41,394 nucleotides of DNA from Anaerolineales bacterium (GCA_014860805.1 JACZJB010000228.1:1-41394); one strand, 5' to 3'. Positions 8,224 to 16,743 are shown, counted from the stretch's first letter. The notes: generated from the sequence alone by a model not told the origin. A program made the numbers and translations.

Positions 8224-8931
8224 ATGGCTCGTAAAACGACAACATCAACACCAAAGAAATCAGCTTCCACAAAAAGCAGAGCAGCCCGCAAGGAAGCGCC
8301 TGCTTCAACAAAGCAGGGAAAACCCGTCTTCCGCGCAGGAACATGGCTTGCAGTTCTTTTGCTGGCTGTTTTGATCGGCGGCGCGTATTACATCAATAAA
8401 AATAAAGAAGCCTCTGCCGAAGCAGAAGCGACTGCCACAACTGAACCTGTTTTCATCTTCGGCACAGACAGCACTGTTTCCAGCATTGAAGTCAAGCCGT
8501 CTGATGGAGAAGCTGTCAAAGTAACGCGTGGCGAGGATGGCGTCTGGGCGTTGGAACTGCCTTTCGAAACAGAGGCAAACCAGGGCTTGGTCGAGGCGGC
8601 GGCATCGCAGGTCACAGCCTTGAAAATCATCAGCGAAATCGACGCGGATCCATCCATCTTTGGATTCGACACGCCTGCCTACTTAATCACAATCGAGTTT
8701 GCGGATGGAAAAACCAGCAAACTTGAAATCGGCGACGCTACGCCCACCAACAGCGGCTACTACGTGCGGGTGGACGGCAAGAAGATGGCAATCGTTGGAT
8801 TGAGCAGCATCGACGCGCTCACCAACCTGTCCTTTTCCCCGCCTTACTTGAACACCCCCACACCCACAGCGCTTCCCGCCACGCCGACACCTGAGTCGGC
8901 ACCCGAAGCAAGCGCAACCCCGACGCCTTAA
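8224..8931 (+). CDS. DUF4340-type membrane-anchored protein with Thr-Pro-rich tail
   Basis: A 235-residue protein. A basic, Lys/Ser/Thr/Ala-rich cytoplasmic N-terminus of about 40 residues precedes one membrane helix (AGTWLAVLLLAVLIGGAYYI). A beta-rich extracytoplasmic domain follows with the DUF4340 features: VTRGEDGVWALELPFETEANQGLVEAAASQV, then FGFDTPAYLITIEFADGK, then LEIGDATPTNSGYYVRVDGK. The last 30 residues are rich in Thr and Pro and could be a cell-surface spacer or glycosylation target. DUF4340 proteins are commonly encoded beside GldG-like transporters, and the gene starts 7 bases after that stop. AAGAGAGG (8205-8212) is the likely ribosome site. Confidence 0.82.
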   Translation: MARKTTTSTPKKSASTKSRAARKEAPASTKQGKPVFRAGTWLAVLLLAVLIGGAYYINKNKEASAEAEATATTEPVFIFGTDSTVSSIEVKPSDGEAVKVTRGEDGVWALELPFETEANQGLVEAAASQVTALKIISEIDADPSIFGFDTPAYLITIEFADGKTSKLEIGDATPTNSGYYVRVDGKKMAIVGLSSIDALTNLSFSPPYLNTPTPTALPATPTPESAPEASATPTP

Positions 8932-8962
8932 ATCGCGAGGCTTCCACAAGTGTGAAGAAAAT

Positions 8963-8999
8963 TTACGGCTGTCCAGTCAAATTTTCTGGACAGCCGTAA
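8963..8999 (+). terminator. Strong hairpin after the ABC export operon
   Basis: A perfect 14-bp stem, TTACGGCTGTCCAG (8963-8976) with its complement at 8986-8999, and a 9-base AT-rich loop. There is no T-run after it, so it may be a 3'-end stabiliser or a Rho-assisted terminator instead of a classical intrinsic one. Confidence 0.6.
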
Positions 9000-9038
9000 T
9001 ACAATTGCATTGCAAAGCATCTGAAAGTTGTGAAGGTA

Positions 9039-9067
9039 TTGCTTTTCGATTCAAAAAAGTGTATTCT
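9039..9067 (+). promoter_or_regulatory. Promoter of the sigma factor gene
   Basis: TTGCTT (9039-9044), a 17-base spacer and TATTCT (9062-9067), 41 bases before the start codon. This gives a short leader starting near 9074. Confidence 0.65.
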
Positions 9068-9107
9068 AATTCAGGTACATATAACTGAAAGTTGGATTGG
9101 TATATAA

Positions 9108-10322
9108 ATGGATGTAGAGAAAATATTGATCGTTGACGACGAAGAAGAGTTTCCCGCCATAGCGAGGCTCATTGAACTGGGCCGTCAAAAATCTTACGTA
9201 ACCTTGGATGATATCCTGCACTTCTTCCCTGAAGCAGAGCAGGATGTGGAACAACTGGAAGAAGCCTTCTCAGCTCTTTTAAGCGCGGGTATTCCTTTCA
9301 TGGAAGACACCGTCATGCCCGAGCCAACCGAGGATGAATTGGTTGCAGTGGAAGAAAGCGGAGAGGCCGAACCGGAACCAGATCTCGCGCTGGATGATTA
9401 TCTGGCAAATATTGACACAGACGACACGATTGGCCTGTACCTCAAAGAGGTCAGCCGCGTGCCGTTATTGACGGCCGTTGAAGAAGTACAACTCGCCCAA
9501 CGCATTGAACGTGGACGCACCGCCCGCGAGGAACTTGCCCACGGCAATGTCACTCCAAAACGCAGGCTGGATTTGCGCCGTTCAATTGAGGACGGCTGGG
9601 GCGCGCGTGAGCACCTCATCACAGCGAACTCCCGCCTGGTAATCTCGGTCGCCAAAAAATATATGGGGCGCGGCGTCCCCTTCCTTGATTTGATCCAGGA
9701 AGGCAACATCGGTCTCATCCGCGCCACCAAAAAGTTTGATTATCGCCGCGGACATAAATTCTCCACCTATGCAACCTGGTGGATTCGCCAGGCTGTCACC
9801 CGCGCCATCGCCGATCAGGGACGCACCATCCGTGTGCCCGTGCACATGGGTGATCAGATCAACAAACTCCTGCGCGTACAGCACCAGCTTACCCAACGCC
9901 TTGGGCGCGAACCAAGCGTGGACGAATTAGCCGTCGCCCTGGATGTGCCGCCCAAGAAAGTTGAAAACATGATTCAGGTGGCACGCCGTCCGCTTTCGCT
10001 TGAAACGCCAACCGATGATGAAGAGGATTCGGTGCTCGGCGATTTCATTGAAGACGACGAGGCTCCCCCGCCAGATGACACAGCTACCTACAATCTTCTC
10101 CGCGAACATCTCGGCGAAGTGTTGAACGGCTTACCTCCGCGTGAAGTCCGCATTTTGCAGCTTCGCTACGGCCTGCTCGATGGCCAAGCCTACACTCTCG
10201 AAGAAGTAGGCCGCAAAATGGGCGTCACTCGCGAGCGCGTGCGCCAGATCGAAGCACAGGCACTGAGCCGTCTGCGCCATCCATCGATCCGCAGAAAATT
10301 GCGCGATTATTTAGGCGAATAG
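9108..10322 (+). CDS. rpoD: RNA polymerase primary sigma factor (RpoD/SigA)
   Basis: A 404-residue group 1 sigma-70. Region 1.1-like acidic helices occupy the first 60 residues, followed by a variable acidic linker. Region 1.2 is DTIGLYLKEVSRVPLLTAVEEVQLAQRIERG. Regions 2.1-2.4 run from ANSRLVISVAKKYMGRGVPFLDLIQEGNIGL to KFSTYATWWIRQAVTRAIADQGRTIRVPVHM. Region 3 begins at QINKLLRVQHQL, and region 4.2 is YTLEEVGRKMGVTRERVRQIEAQALSRL, the helix-turn-helix that reads the -35 element. The -10-reading segment is intact, so it should recognise the TTGACA/TATAAT promoters seen in this window. It is a single-gene unit with its own promoter and intrinsic terminator. The ribosome site before ATG 9108 is weak. 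Confidence 0.95.
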   Translation: MDVEKILIVDDEEEFPAIARLIELGRQKSYVTLDDILHFFPEAEQDVEQLEEAFSALLSAGIPFMEDTVMPEPTEDELVAVEESGEAEPEPDLALDDYLANIDTDDTIGLYLKEVSRVPLLTAVEEVQLAQRIERGRTAREELAHGNVTPKRRLDLRRSIEDGWGAREHLITANSRLVISVAKKYMGRGVPFLDLIQEGNIGLIRATKKFDYRRGHKFSTYATWWIRQAVTRAIADQGRTIRVPVHMGDQINKLLRVQHQLTQRLGREPSVDELAVALDVPPKKVENMIQVARRPLSLETPTDDEEDSVLGDFIEDDEAPPPDDTATYNLLREHLGEVLNGLPPREVRILQLRYGLLDGQAYTLEEVGRKMGVTRERVRQIEAQALSRLRHPSIRRKLRDYLGE

Positions 10323-10327
10323 ATTCC

Positions 10328-10359
10328 AAAAAAGCGTCACTGAATTGTGACGCTTTTTT
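10328..10359 (+). terminator. Rho-independent terminator of rpoD
   Basis: AAAAAAGCGTCAC (10328-10340) pairs with GTGACGCTTTTTT (10347-10359) around a 6-base loop, ending in six T. It starts 5 bases after the rpoD stop. Confidence 0.93.
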
Positions 10360-10404
10360 GATTCCATTACAGGTAAAATTCTGTAATCACACAGCCGAGG
10401 CAAA

Positions 10405-11874
10405 ATGAAAAATCTCCATCGTATCAACCTTCTACCTCGAATTCAGGATATTTTCTTCATTGCGATATTTTTTGCCGTACTCCTGCTGGGCAGCCGCATG
10501 CTTAATTTAGATGGCGACCTGCCGCGTCATCTATTAATGGGGAAATTGATCCTGCAAACCGGCGAAGTACCAACGACTGAGCAGTTTATTCATCCATATC
10601 TCGGCAGGCATTATGTGACTCATGAATGGCTCGCGGATGTGATCTTTTACGGGATTTACAAATTTACAGGATTAAAGGGAATCGTTCTTTTTTCCGCAAT
10701 CATGTTGGCGGCAACCTTCTTCTTGATCTATCAATACATCACAGTGCGTTTTCAAAATCGGCTTGGGGCGTTTTTTCTTGTGACATGGGGCGCCCTTGCC
10801 ACTTCACTGAATTGGGCAACCCGTCCGCACTTGTTCTCAATGCTGTTCTTGGCAATTTGGCTCATTTTGGCGGATAAGCTGCGGCGCGGAGAAAAAATCC
10901 CTCTTTGGATTTTCCCAGTTTTTATGCTGGTGTGGAGCAATACACACGGCGTATTCATTGCAGGGATTTTGGCCTTGTTTGCGCACGCTGTCGGCTGGGG
11001 TATCGACATTCTGCTGGAAAGTACCAGCGCCAACAAAGCGGTTGGGAAAAATCTTTGGCTGGCTTTGATCCTTTCCGCACTTGCCAGTTTGTTCAACCCG
11101 GGCGGCAGCGGATCCTGGGAAAGTATTCTCGGCTTCGTGAACAACCAGTATTTAATGTCCCGCATGCTGGAGTCGAATCCGCCAAACTTCCAGCTACCGG
11201 AAATGCGCATACTTTTGGGATTAATCGCGGCATCCATCTTCCTGCTTGCCATCAAAAAGGAAAAAATCTCTTCAGGGCAGGGATTATTACTGGCTGGCTT
11301 TACAGCCATGAGCCTTATCGCTTTCAGGAACATTCACCTGTTCGGTGTTGTGGCTCCATTTGTACTGGCAGAAACACTCAGCATATTCAGTAACATACCG
11401 TTTGTATTCAGGCTTGAAGCCAGTTTGCAAAGAGTTGAAAGTCAAATTACAGGTTCATTTTGGATTGTCGCCTCCACCCTGCTGATCGGTGTTCTGATCC
11501 TATCTTCCACAGCGACATCCAGACTGTATCAATTTAATCAGAAGACATTTCCCGTGGGAGCAGTAGAGTGGCTCAAGGAAAATCCGCAAGAGGGAAAAAT
11601 GTTCAACTACCTGAACTGGGGCGGCTACATCAGCTTCAATCTCTGGCCTGAACAGCTGGCATTTATCGACAGCGTTGCAGATGTGACCGGTGAAGTTACC
11701 ATGGAATATGAAACCGTCATCAGGGTATTACCTGAATGGGAATCCATACTAAACCAATATGATATCCAATGGGTCATCATTCCACCCGACTCACTACTGG
11801 CGAAAACTCTTACAGACGAGGCTAAATGGTCTGTTGTGTACGAAGATGACACGGCTGCAATTTTGAGAAAATAA
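10405..11874 (+). CDS. GT-C-fold-like multi-pass membrane protein
   Basis: A 489-residue integral membrane protein with about 9-11 hydrophobic segments. The first extracytoplasmic loop has a charged motif, LDGDLPRHLLMGKLIL, then a conserved-looking HEWLAD, in the place where GT-C glycosyltransferases (dolichol/polyprenyl-phosphate-sugar users) carry catalytic acids. The C-terminal part after the last helix (NYLNWGGYISFNLWPEQLAFIDS) is a soluble domain seen in many uncharacterised GT-C-like proteins. A sugar-transfer role at the outer membrane face is inferred, not shown. The ribosome site GAGG sits just before ATG 10405. The next gene, of similar type, follows after 7 bases, so the two are probably a unit. 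Confidence 0.75.
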   Translation: MKNLHRINLLPRIQDIFFIAIFFAVLLLGSRMLNLDGDLPRHLLMGKLILQTGEVPTTEQFIHPYLGRHYVTHEWLADVIFYGIYKFTGLKGIVLFSAIMLAATFFLIYQYITVRFQNRLGAFFLVTWGALATSLNWATRPHLFSMLFLAIWLILADKLRRGEKIPLWIFPVFMLVWSNTHGVFIAGILALFAHAVGWGIDILLESTSANKAVGKNLWLALILSALASLFNPGGSGSWESILGFVNNQYLMSRMLESNPPNFQLPEMRILLGLIAASIFLLAIKKEKISSGQGLLLAGFTAMSLIAFRNIHLFGVVAPFVLAETLSIFSNIPFVFRLEASLQRVESQITGSFWIVASTLLIGVLILSSTATSRLYQFNQKTFPVGAVEWLKENPQEGKMFNYLNWGGYISFNLWPEQLAFIDSVADVTGEVTMEYETVIRVLPEWESILNQYDIQWVIIPPDSLLAKTLTDEAKWSVVYEDDTAAILRK

Positions 11875-11881
11875 CCAAATC

Positions 11882-13441
11882 ATGAATAAAGCTTCCGCGT
11901 ACTCCAAAGATGTAACGGGTTTTTTCCTCATTCTGACATTTGTATTCGGGATTGCCGTACGCGTCATCCCTCTGTTACGTGTGGATTTTCCACTGGTAGA
12001 TGGCGGCATGTTTTACAGCATGATAAAAGACCTGCGAGCCGCAAATTTTTCCCTGCCTGAATTTACAACTTATAACAACGCCCAAATCCCTTTTGCCTAC
12101 CCTCTGCTGGCGTTTTACCTGGCAGGGATTTTGAATGCGACGACAAATATTTCAATCCTGAAAATTCTGCAATGGCTACCTGGTGTGGTAACCATTCTAA
12201 ATATTCCACTTTTTTATTATTTTTCAAAACAGATACTCAAATCCGAAGCGCGGGCGGCATTGGCAACCCTCATTTTTTCGCTGACCCCGAACTCCTATTG
12301 GTGGAATATCGTCGGCGGCGGACTGACACGCTCGTTGGGCGCCTTACTCTTCACTGCAACCCTCGTATGTACATACCAAATGTATCAGCATAAGACAAAA
12401 GCCTGGGTTGCGGCGGCAATTGTCAGCGCGGCAGGAAGCGTACTGAGTCACCCTGCCTGGGCGTTACAATCCGTTGTTGCATTTATTCTTTTATGGTGGT
12501 TCTTTGGAAGGGACAAACAGGGAACCATTTATTCTGTGATCGTTGGTCTGGGTGTGCTTGTCTTGACCTCGCCATGGTGGGCTGCCGTAATCTCCAATCA
12601 CGGAATTGGAACGCTGCTAAACGCAAGTACAGTCACTCACTCCCGCCTGCTGTTTTGGACAGTTTTTTTTGCACTTTCATTCACGGGGGAATATGCACCG
12701 GTCATCGCAGTTTTTGGAATGATCGGTTTCTTCCTACACTTGGCGCGCAAGGATTATTTTCTGATCGCGTGGGCATTGCTGTGTCTTTTCGTTGACCCGC
12801 GCGGGGGACTCCCTGCGGCAGTTTTTCCATTTTCGATCATGGCAGCGACCTCGTTTGCGGATGGAGTTGCAACGCGGCTATCCAACACGAATGTTGATTC
12901 ATCCCCAACTGAGCACTGGATGGAAGCATTAAAACTTAACAGCGGACGCCTGTTCTTCGGATTTTTCATTCTTCTTTTTTTATACAATGCTTATCAGGTC
13001 TCGGACAGGCTTTCACATCAAGTGCTGAGCGCAGAGGAGCGTAAAGCCATCGAATGGGCAAAGGCAAACACAGAATTAGATGAACGGTTTTTGATTCTGG
13101 ACGAAGAGGGCAATCCTTTGCTCTCCCCATTAACTGAGTGGTTTCCCGCACTTGCAGAACGCCGAAGTGTTGCAACCATCCAAGGTACGGAATGGCTGCC
13201 CGGAGAAGAAAACTACAACGAATTGTACGGAGCGGTCACAGACATCCATCAATGTCTATATCAAGACGTAAATTGCCTGCTCAAACTTCAGGACGAACTG
13301 CCAGACGATTACGAATACATTCTGCTGTCAGGAAAGCAACAAAATGCAAGCGGCCATCCCCTATTAGCCTCTTTGAAAGAGACGCCGAGTTTTACGCTGG
13401 TTTACGCCTCGCCAACTATTAGTATCTTCAAAGTTCCGTAA
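11882..13441 (+). CDS. GT-C-fold-like multi-pass membrane protein
   Basis: A 519-residue membrane protein with roughly ten hydrophobic segments and a C-terminal soluble domain of about 140 residues. After the first helix comes VDFPLVDGGMFYSMIKDL, an acidic first-loop motif like those of GT-C glycosyltransferases; GGGLTRSLGALLF lies further on. The soluble tail (AIEWAKANTELDERFLILDEEG, then SPLTEWFPALAERRSVATIQGTEWLP) resembles tails of uncharacterised oligosaccharyltransferase-like proteins. There is no clear Shine-Dalgarno before ATG 11882, only 7 bases after the upstream stop, so translation is probably coupled. Sugar donor and acceptor are unknown. Confidence 0.75.
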   Translation: MNKASAYSKDVTGFFLILTFVFGIAVRVIPLLRVDFPLVDGGMFYSMIKDLRAANFSLPEFTTYNNAQIPFAYPLLAFYLAGILNATTNISILKILQWLPGVVTILNIPLFYYFSKQILKSEARAALATLIFSLTPNSYWWNIVGGGLTRSLGALLFTATLVCTYQMYQHKTKAWVAAAIVSAAGSVLSHPAWALQSVVAFILLWWFFGRDKQGTIYSVIVGLGVLVLTSPWWAAVISNHGIGTLLNASTVTHSRLLFWTVFFALSFTGEYAPVIAVFGMIGFFLHLARKDYFLIAWALLCLFVDPRGGLPAAVFPFSIMAATSFADGVATRLSNTNVDSSPTEHWMEALKLNSGRLFFGFFILLFLYNAYQVSDRLSHQVLSAEERKAIEWAKANTELDERFLILDEEGNPLLSPLTEWFPALAERRSVATIQGTEWLPGEENYNELYGAVTDIHQCLYQDVNCLLKLQDELPDDYEYILLSGKQQNASGHPLLASLKETPSFTLVYASPTISIFKVP

Positions 13442-13466
13442 CGCTTCTTGAATCCATTTTCCCGCA

Positions 13467-13498
13467 CAAAAACACCCCAAAAATCGGGATGTTTTTTT
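13467..13498. terminator. Bidirectional terminator between convergent genes
   Basis: An A-run at 13467-13472 and ACACCCC (13472-13478) face GGGATGT (13486-13492) and a T-run to 13498. There is one C-A mismatch on the plus strand; on the minus strand it becomes a G-U pair. Flanking A and T runs allow use from both sides: the GT-C pair (+) and the oxidase assembly operon (-). Confidence 0.75.
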
Positions 13499-13515
13499 AT
13501 CTGCCATTATTCTTT

Positions 13516-14832
13516 TTAGATTACAGCGTCGATCATCAACGCGAGAAAGATGAACATCAGATACATGCTAGACCAGCGATACATTGTCCACGCGACTTTG
13601 TTGCCGCCAACCTTCCAAACACGGAAAGCCGCATAAAGCAACAAACCGCCCAGCACCACCGCAGAGACAAGGTACACCATCCCCGCCAGATTGAAAATGG
13701 GGAGCAATAATGTGACAGCAATCAACTCGATAGTGTAGATAAGAATATGCCTGCGGGTCTTTTCCTCCCCATGAACTACGGGCATCATGGGCACGCCTGC
13801 CTTTTCATAATCCTTCATGCGGACAATAGCCAGCGCCCAAAAATGTGGAGGAGTCCACATGAAAACGATGGCAAACAGAATCCATGCTGCAAGGCCGAGG
13901 TGACCTGTCGCCGCCGCCCAGCCCACCATCGGAGGGATGGCGCCTGCCCCGCCGCCAATGACAATATTCTGTACGGTCGCCTTTTTAAGCCAGACACTAT
14001 AGAACAGAACATAATAAAAAATACCGACCAATGAAAGCAAAGCCGCCAGCAGGTTGACAAAGCCCGCCATCACATAATAACTCAGCAAGCTCAGAGCCAG
14101 CCCGTAAGACAATCCCTCTGCCGGTGTCAGGCGTCCTTCAGCAAGCGGGCGCTTGGATGTACGCTGCATTTTCTTGTCCAGTTCGCGGTCAATATATTGA
14201 TTCAACGCGCTTGAGCCAGCCGCAGCCATAGTGCCGCCCAGCAAGGTCCAAAAAGTCAACGAAGCGGAAGGCCAGGCTTTCGCGCCTGCAACCAATCCGC
14301 TGTACGTTGTGACCAAAAGCAGCGCCACGATCAACGGTTTTGAGAGGATAAAAAAATCCTTCACGCGCTGACGAAAAGAAAATCTTTCGACCACAGCTTT
14401 ATCTTCTGCCAACACGCCAGACGCAAACACGAGCGAAGCGAGCGAAATCCATAATGCGATTGCGGTCATTTGATGCAGTACAAGCAAGTGCAAAGGATAG
14501 GAACGGGTTACTTCAATGGCACCGACAAAAGCCTGACCAAGAAACAACACGCCGGTTACAGTAGTCAGCGGCAAAAGCAGATTCTGATCCCGTTGTTCAC
14601 GCCATGCTTTTCGCCACACCAGCGCCATAAACACTGAAGCCACACCCACCAAAGTAATGTGCAAAAGTTTCAAATACCCCAATGGATTTGTCGGCACACA
14701 CACAGGCCACCCTGCGCAATACGCCCACGCGCCAGTCAATGCAACGATCCGCCCGACAACAGTCAACAAAAAGACCATCACAAACAACCCCAGCACCAAG
14801 CGGGAGAAGGACGATTTCAACGAATATTTCAT
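13516..14832 (-). CDS. ctaB: Fused half-CtaA/Cox15 and CtaB (heme o synthase)
   Basis: A 438-residue membrane protein with two parts. Residues 1-145 form four helices with CtaA/Cox15 features: a cysteine pair in YCAGWPVC (C39, C45) and histidines H58 and H120 suited to heme binding. This is only half the usual eight-helix CtaA. Residues 155-438 are a UbiA-type prenyltransferase with NQYIDRELDKKMQRTSKRPL (N211, D215, D219) and MWTPPHFWALAI, the CtaB hallmarks. CtaB adds a farnesyl group to heme b to give heme o; CtaA oxidises heme o to heme a. ATG 14832 fits AGGA upstream and sits 5 bases after the SURF1 stop. It is the last gene of the oxidase assembly operon. Such fusions exist in some lineages; whether the half-domain is catalytic is unknown. 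Confidence 0.9.
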   Translation of the reverse strand: MKYSLKSSFSRLVLGLFVMVFLLTVVGRIVALTGAWAYCAGWPVCVPTNPLGYLKLLHITLVGVASVFMALVWRKAWREQRDQNLLLPLTTVTGVLFLGQAFVGAIEVTRSYPLHLLVLHQMTAIALWISLASLVFASGVLAEDKAVVERFSFRQRVKDFFILSKPLIVALLLVTTYSGLVAGAKAWPSASLTFWTLLGGTMAAAGSSALNQYIDRELDKKMQRTSKRPLAEGRLTPAEGLSYGLALSLLSYYVMAGFVNLLAALLSLVGIFYYVLFYSVWLKKATVQNIVIGGGAGAIPPMVGWAAATGHLGLAAWILFAIVFMWTPPHFWALAIVRMKDYEKAGVPMMPVVHGEEKTRRHILIYTIELIAVTLLLPIFNLAGMVYLVSAVVLGGLLLYAAFRVWKVGGNKVAWTMYRWSSMYLMFIFLALMIDAVI

Positions 14833-14837
14833 ATCTA

Positions 14838-15569
14838 CTAATCCTGCTTTCTCAAGTAAAACGGATACCCAACGAACAAAATCGTCGCAAAGGTAAACCA
14901 CTGCAAGGCATATCCAAAATGCGAACCCTCACTGATCTCCACAACCGGCTGAAAAGGAAACGGCGGTATCGTGTCACCAGCTTCCACATTCGGCTGAATA
15001 TAAACATCCAAAATAGGGAATTCCAACTGCGCGGCGATCTGCTCCAAATTTAGATTATTCCACACGAAAAGCATTTCCCCGTTATCAGGCAGCGCATCTT
15101 CCACTCCGCCGAAAGCTGGCTTTACCTGCCCAAGCCGAATCTGTCCCGTGACAGTGACCTCCCCTTCATCGTCATACGCTCGCCAATCGGCGGGAGAAGA
15201 ATTGCCTTCAGCGGGAATCCAGCCGCGGTCCACCAGAACAGCTGTCCCGTTGAAATGAAGCGGAGTCACAAGATGGTATCCGTATTGGTCGCCGTTGTAT
15301 TGATTCCGCAAAGCGATCTGATTCTCAAAATCATATTTGCCAATTACAGTGACAGCCCGCCATTCCATTGCGGAGATATCTTCAGGTAATTCAATATTTA
15401 AATCCAAAGGTTCTGCGGCGCGCATGGATTCGACCTGTGTATTGAAAGCACGGCGCTGCTCAAGCCTGTCCAGCTGCCAAATCCCCAGGCGAACGCAGAC
15501 AGCGGCACCTAAAAATGCAAGCAAAGTGGTGAGCAGCCATTTACGGCTGAACATTTTTTTGAGGATCAT
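14838..15569 (-). CDS. SURF1/Shy1 family cytochrome oxidase assembly protein
   Basis: A 243-residue protein with a membrane helix at each end (about 10-30 and 220-238) flanking an extracytoplasmic domain, the SURF1 layout. Family motifs seen are RLGIWQLDRLEQRR after helix 1, MEWRAVTVIGKYD, VLVDRGWIP, and SHFGYALQWFTFATILFVGYPFY at the C-terminus. SURF1 proteins help insert or hold heme a during assembly of subunit I. ATG 15569 overlaps the upstream cupredoxin-like gene by 29 bases; the alternative ATG 15554 has no better ribosome site. The gene lies between the cupredoxin-like protein and CtaAB, matching its role. Confidence 0.92.
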   Translation of the reverse strand: MILKKMFSRKWLLTTLLAFLGAAVCVRLGIWQLDRLEQRRAFNTQVESMRAAEPLDLNIELPEDISAMEWRAVTVIGKYDFENQIALRNQYNGDQYGYHLVTPLHFNGTAVLVDRGWIPAEGNSSPADWRAYDDEGEVTVTGQIRLGQVKPAFGGVEDALPDNGEMLFVWNNLNLEQIAAQLEFPILDVYIQPNVEAGDTIPPFPFQPVVEISEGSHFGYALQWFTFATILFVGYPFYLRKQD

Positions 15570-16053
15570 TTTTCTTTTTCGAAGGCATGATTACAGCATA
15601 AAGAGCGATCAACATTCCGAGGGGCAAACCTGAAAATAAGATTCCATAAAGACGGGTGCTAGTGGTAAGGGGCTCGTGCACGTCGAGACCGAAATAATTC
15701 CCTTCCTGGAACGAACATTCATAAGCGTAGGATTGTGCCGCGTCCAACGGCAGGCTTGCAGAGGTGCCGGCGGGAATCCACAACGGGCCAAGCTGGTGAT
15801 CTGTTACGTCATTGTTACGGACCAGCAGGGTATCGCCTACGACAAAAGTCATTGCATCGGGGAGAGACGGAGGCGTTTCACCATTAGCAATGCTTTCTGC
15901 TGTGCCTTCAGGAATGACGAGCTCTATCACTTTTGGCGCACGGGCGGTTTCCCGCAGAAACAGAAAAGTCACTTCGTTGATCAAAACGCCCACAGCAAGA
16001 CCGATCAACAAAGAGACAAGAATTCGTTTTAATACAATTTGAATGGAGGGCAT
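15541..16053 (-). CDS. Membrane-anchored cupredoxin-like protein of unknown function
   Basis: A 170-residue protein with a membrane helix at 9-31, a beta-rich extracytoplasmic domain at about 45-132 and a second helix at 136-155 with a basic tail. The domain reads like a cupredoxin: TFVVGDTLLVRNNDVTDHQLG (H86), then YECSF (C113), then DVHEP (H126). These could be His/Cys/His copper ligands, but there is no axial methionine. I do not recognise a named family. It lies between SCO (17 bases upstream) and SURF1 (29-base overlap), so a role in copper handling or assembly of the CuA/CuB centres is a reasonable inference. A purely structural role without copper cannot be excluded. Confidence 0.75.
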   Translation of the reverse strand: MPSIQIVLKRILVSLLIGLAVGVLINEVTFLFLRETARAPKVIELVIPEGTAESIANGETPPSLPDAMTFVVGDTLLVRNNDVTDHQLGPLWIPAGTSASLPLDAAQSYAYECSFQEGNYFGLDVHEPLTTSTRLYGILFSGLPLGMLIALYAVIMPSKKKNDPQKNVQP

Positions 16054-16070
16054 ACAGTTGACTTTCAGAG

Positions 16071-16673
16071 TTACTTTAACAGCAGTTTAATGTCGTGAGC
16101 TATATCTTCGGGCGGAGTTTGAAACCCATAAGATAAACGCATATTCCCGGCTTTATCGATCAGGATAACCCGGGCCGTATGGTTGATGATGTAATTTGTT
16201 TCAGACGTTCCTTCCACTACTTCTCGAAATACACCGTAGGAGTTCCAGATCGGGGCGAGTTCCTCTTCTGTGCCGCTCAAGCCGATAAAGGTCGGATTAA
16301 ATCGTTCCACATACTTTTGCACTTTTTCAGAAGTATCGCGTCCCGGGTCAACGGAAATAAACACAACTTGAACCTCGTCAGCATCTGACTTCAACAATTC
16401 CATTACCAATTTCAGTTCGGCCAGAGTTGTCGGGCAAATATCAGGACAGTACGTGTACCCGAAGAAAAGAAGCGTGATCTTCCCTCGATTGTCACTTAAT
16501 TGAAAAGGGGAACCTTCGGAGGATGTTAAAGTAAATTCAAATGCTGAGGGCACGGGGTCGGCATATGCTGTGCCGCGAAAACTGGCAGGTTTGACGAACA
16601 GGATATTTAATGCAATTGCCGCAACGATCACAAGTAGAGAAGCAACTCCAACCCGGGTAATTTTTCGATCCAT
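16071..16673 (-). CDS. SCO1/SenC copper-insertion protein
   Basis: A 200-residue protein with an N-terminal membrane anchor (about 9-27) and a thioredoxin-fold domain outside the membrane. The copper-binding motif CPDIC (C76, C80) and the distal histidine in NHTARV (H165) are all present. LLFFGYTYCPDICPTTLAEL and FISVDPGRDTSEKV are classic SCO segments. Known SCO proteins deliver copper or reduce the CuA thiols of subunit II, here CtaC. GGAG lies 11 bases before ATG 16673. A GC-rich hairpin at 16714-16743 separates it from the structural oxidase genes, so expression may differ from theirs. Confidence 0.93.
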   Translation of the reverse strand: MDRKITRVGVASLLVIVAAIALNILFVKPASFRGTAYADPVPSAFEFTLTSSEGSPFQLSDNRGKITLLFFGYTYCPDICPTTLAELKLVMELLKSDADEVQVVFISVDPGRDTSEKVQKYVERFNPTFIGLSGTEEELAPIWNSYGVFREVVEGTSETNYIINHTARVILIDKAGNMRLSYGFQTPPEDIAHDIKLLLK

Positions 16674-16711
16674 ATCAATTAATACTCCAAAATTGCTTGT
16701 GCAGACACTCC

Positions 16712-16743
16712 AAAACGGGGCGACCCTCTCAGGTCGCCCCGTT
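16712..16743 (-). terminator. Hairpin between oxidase structural genes and SCO
   Basis: A perfect 12-bp stem, AACGGGGCGACC (16714-16725) with GGTCGCCCCGTT (16732-16743), and a 6-base loop. On the minus strand it ends in four T. It can act as a terminator after the subunit IV-III gene, or as an attenuator in the SCO leader. Confidence 0.75.

Noticed and set aside
9108-9140. ILIVDDEEE at the start of the sigma factor looks like the first strand of a response-regulator receiver domain.
   Set aside because: Only about ten residues match; region 1.1-type helices follow at once and no other receiver motif (phospho-Asp strand, Lys) appears. Most likely chance.
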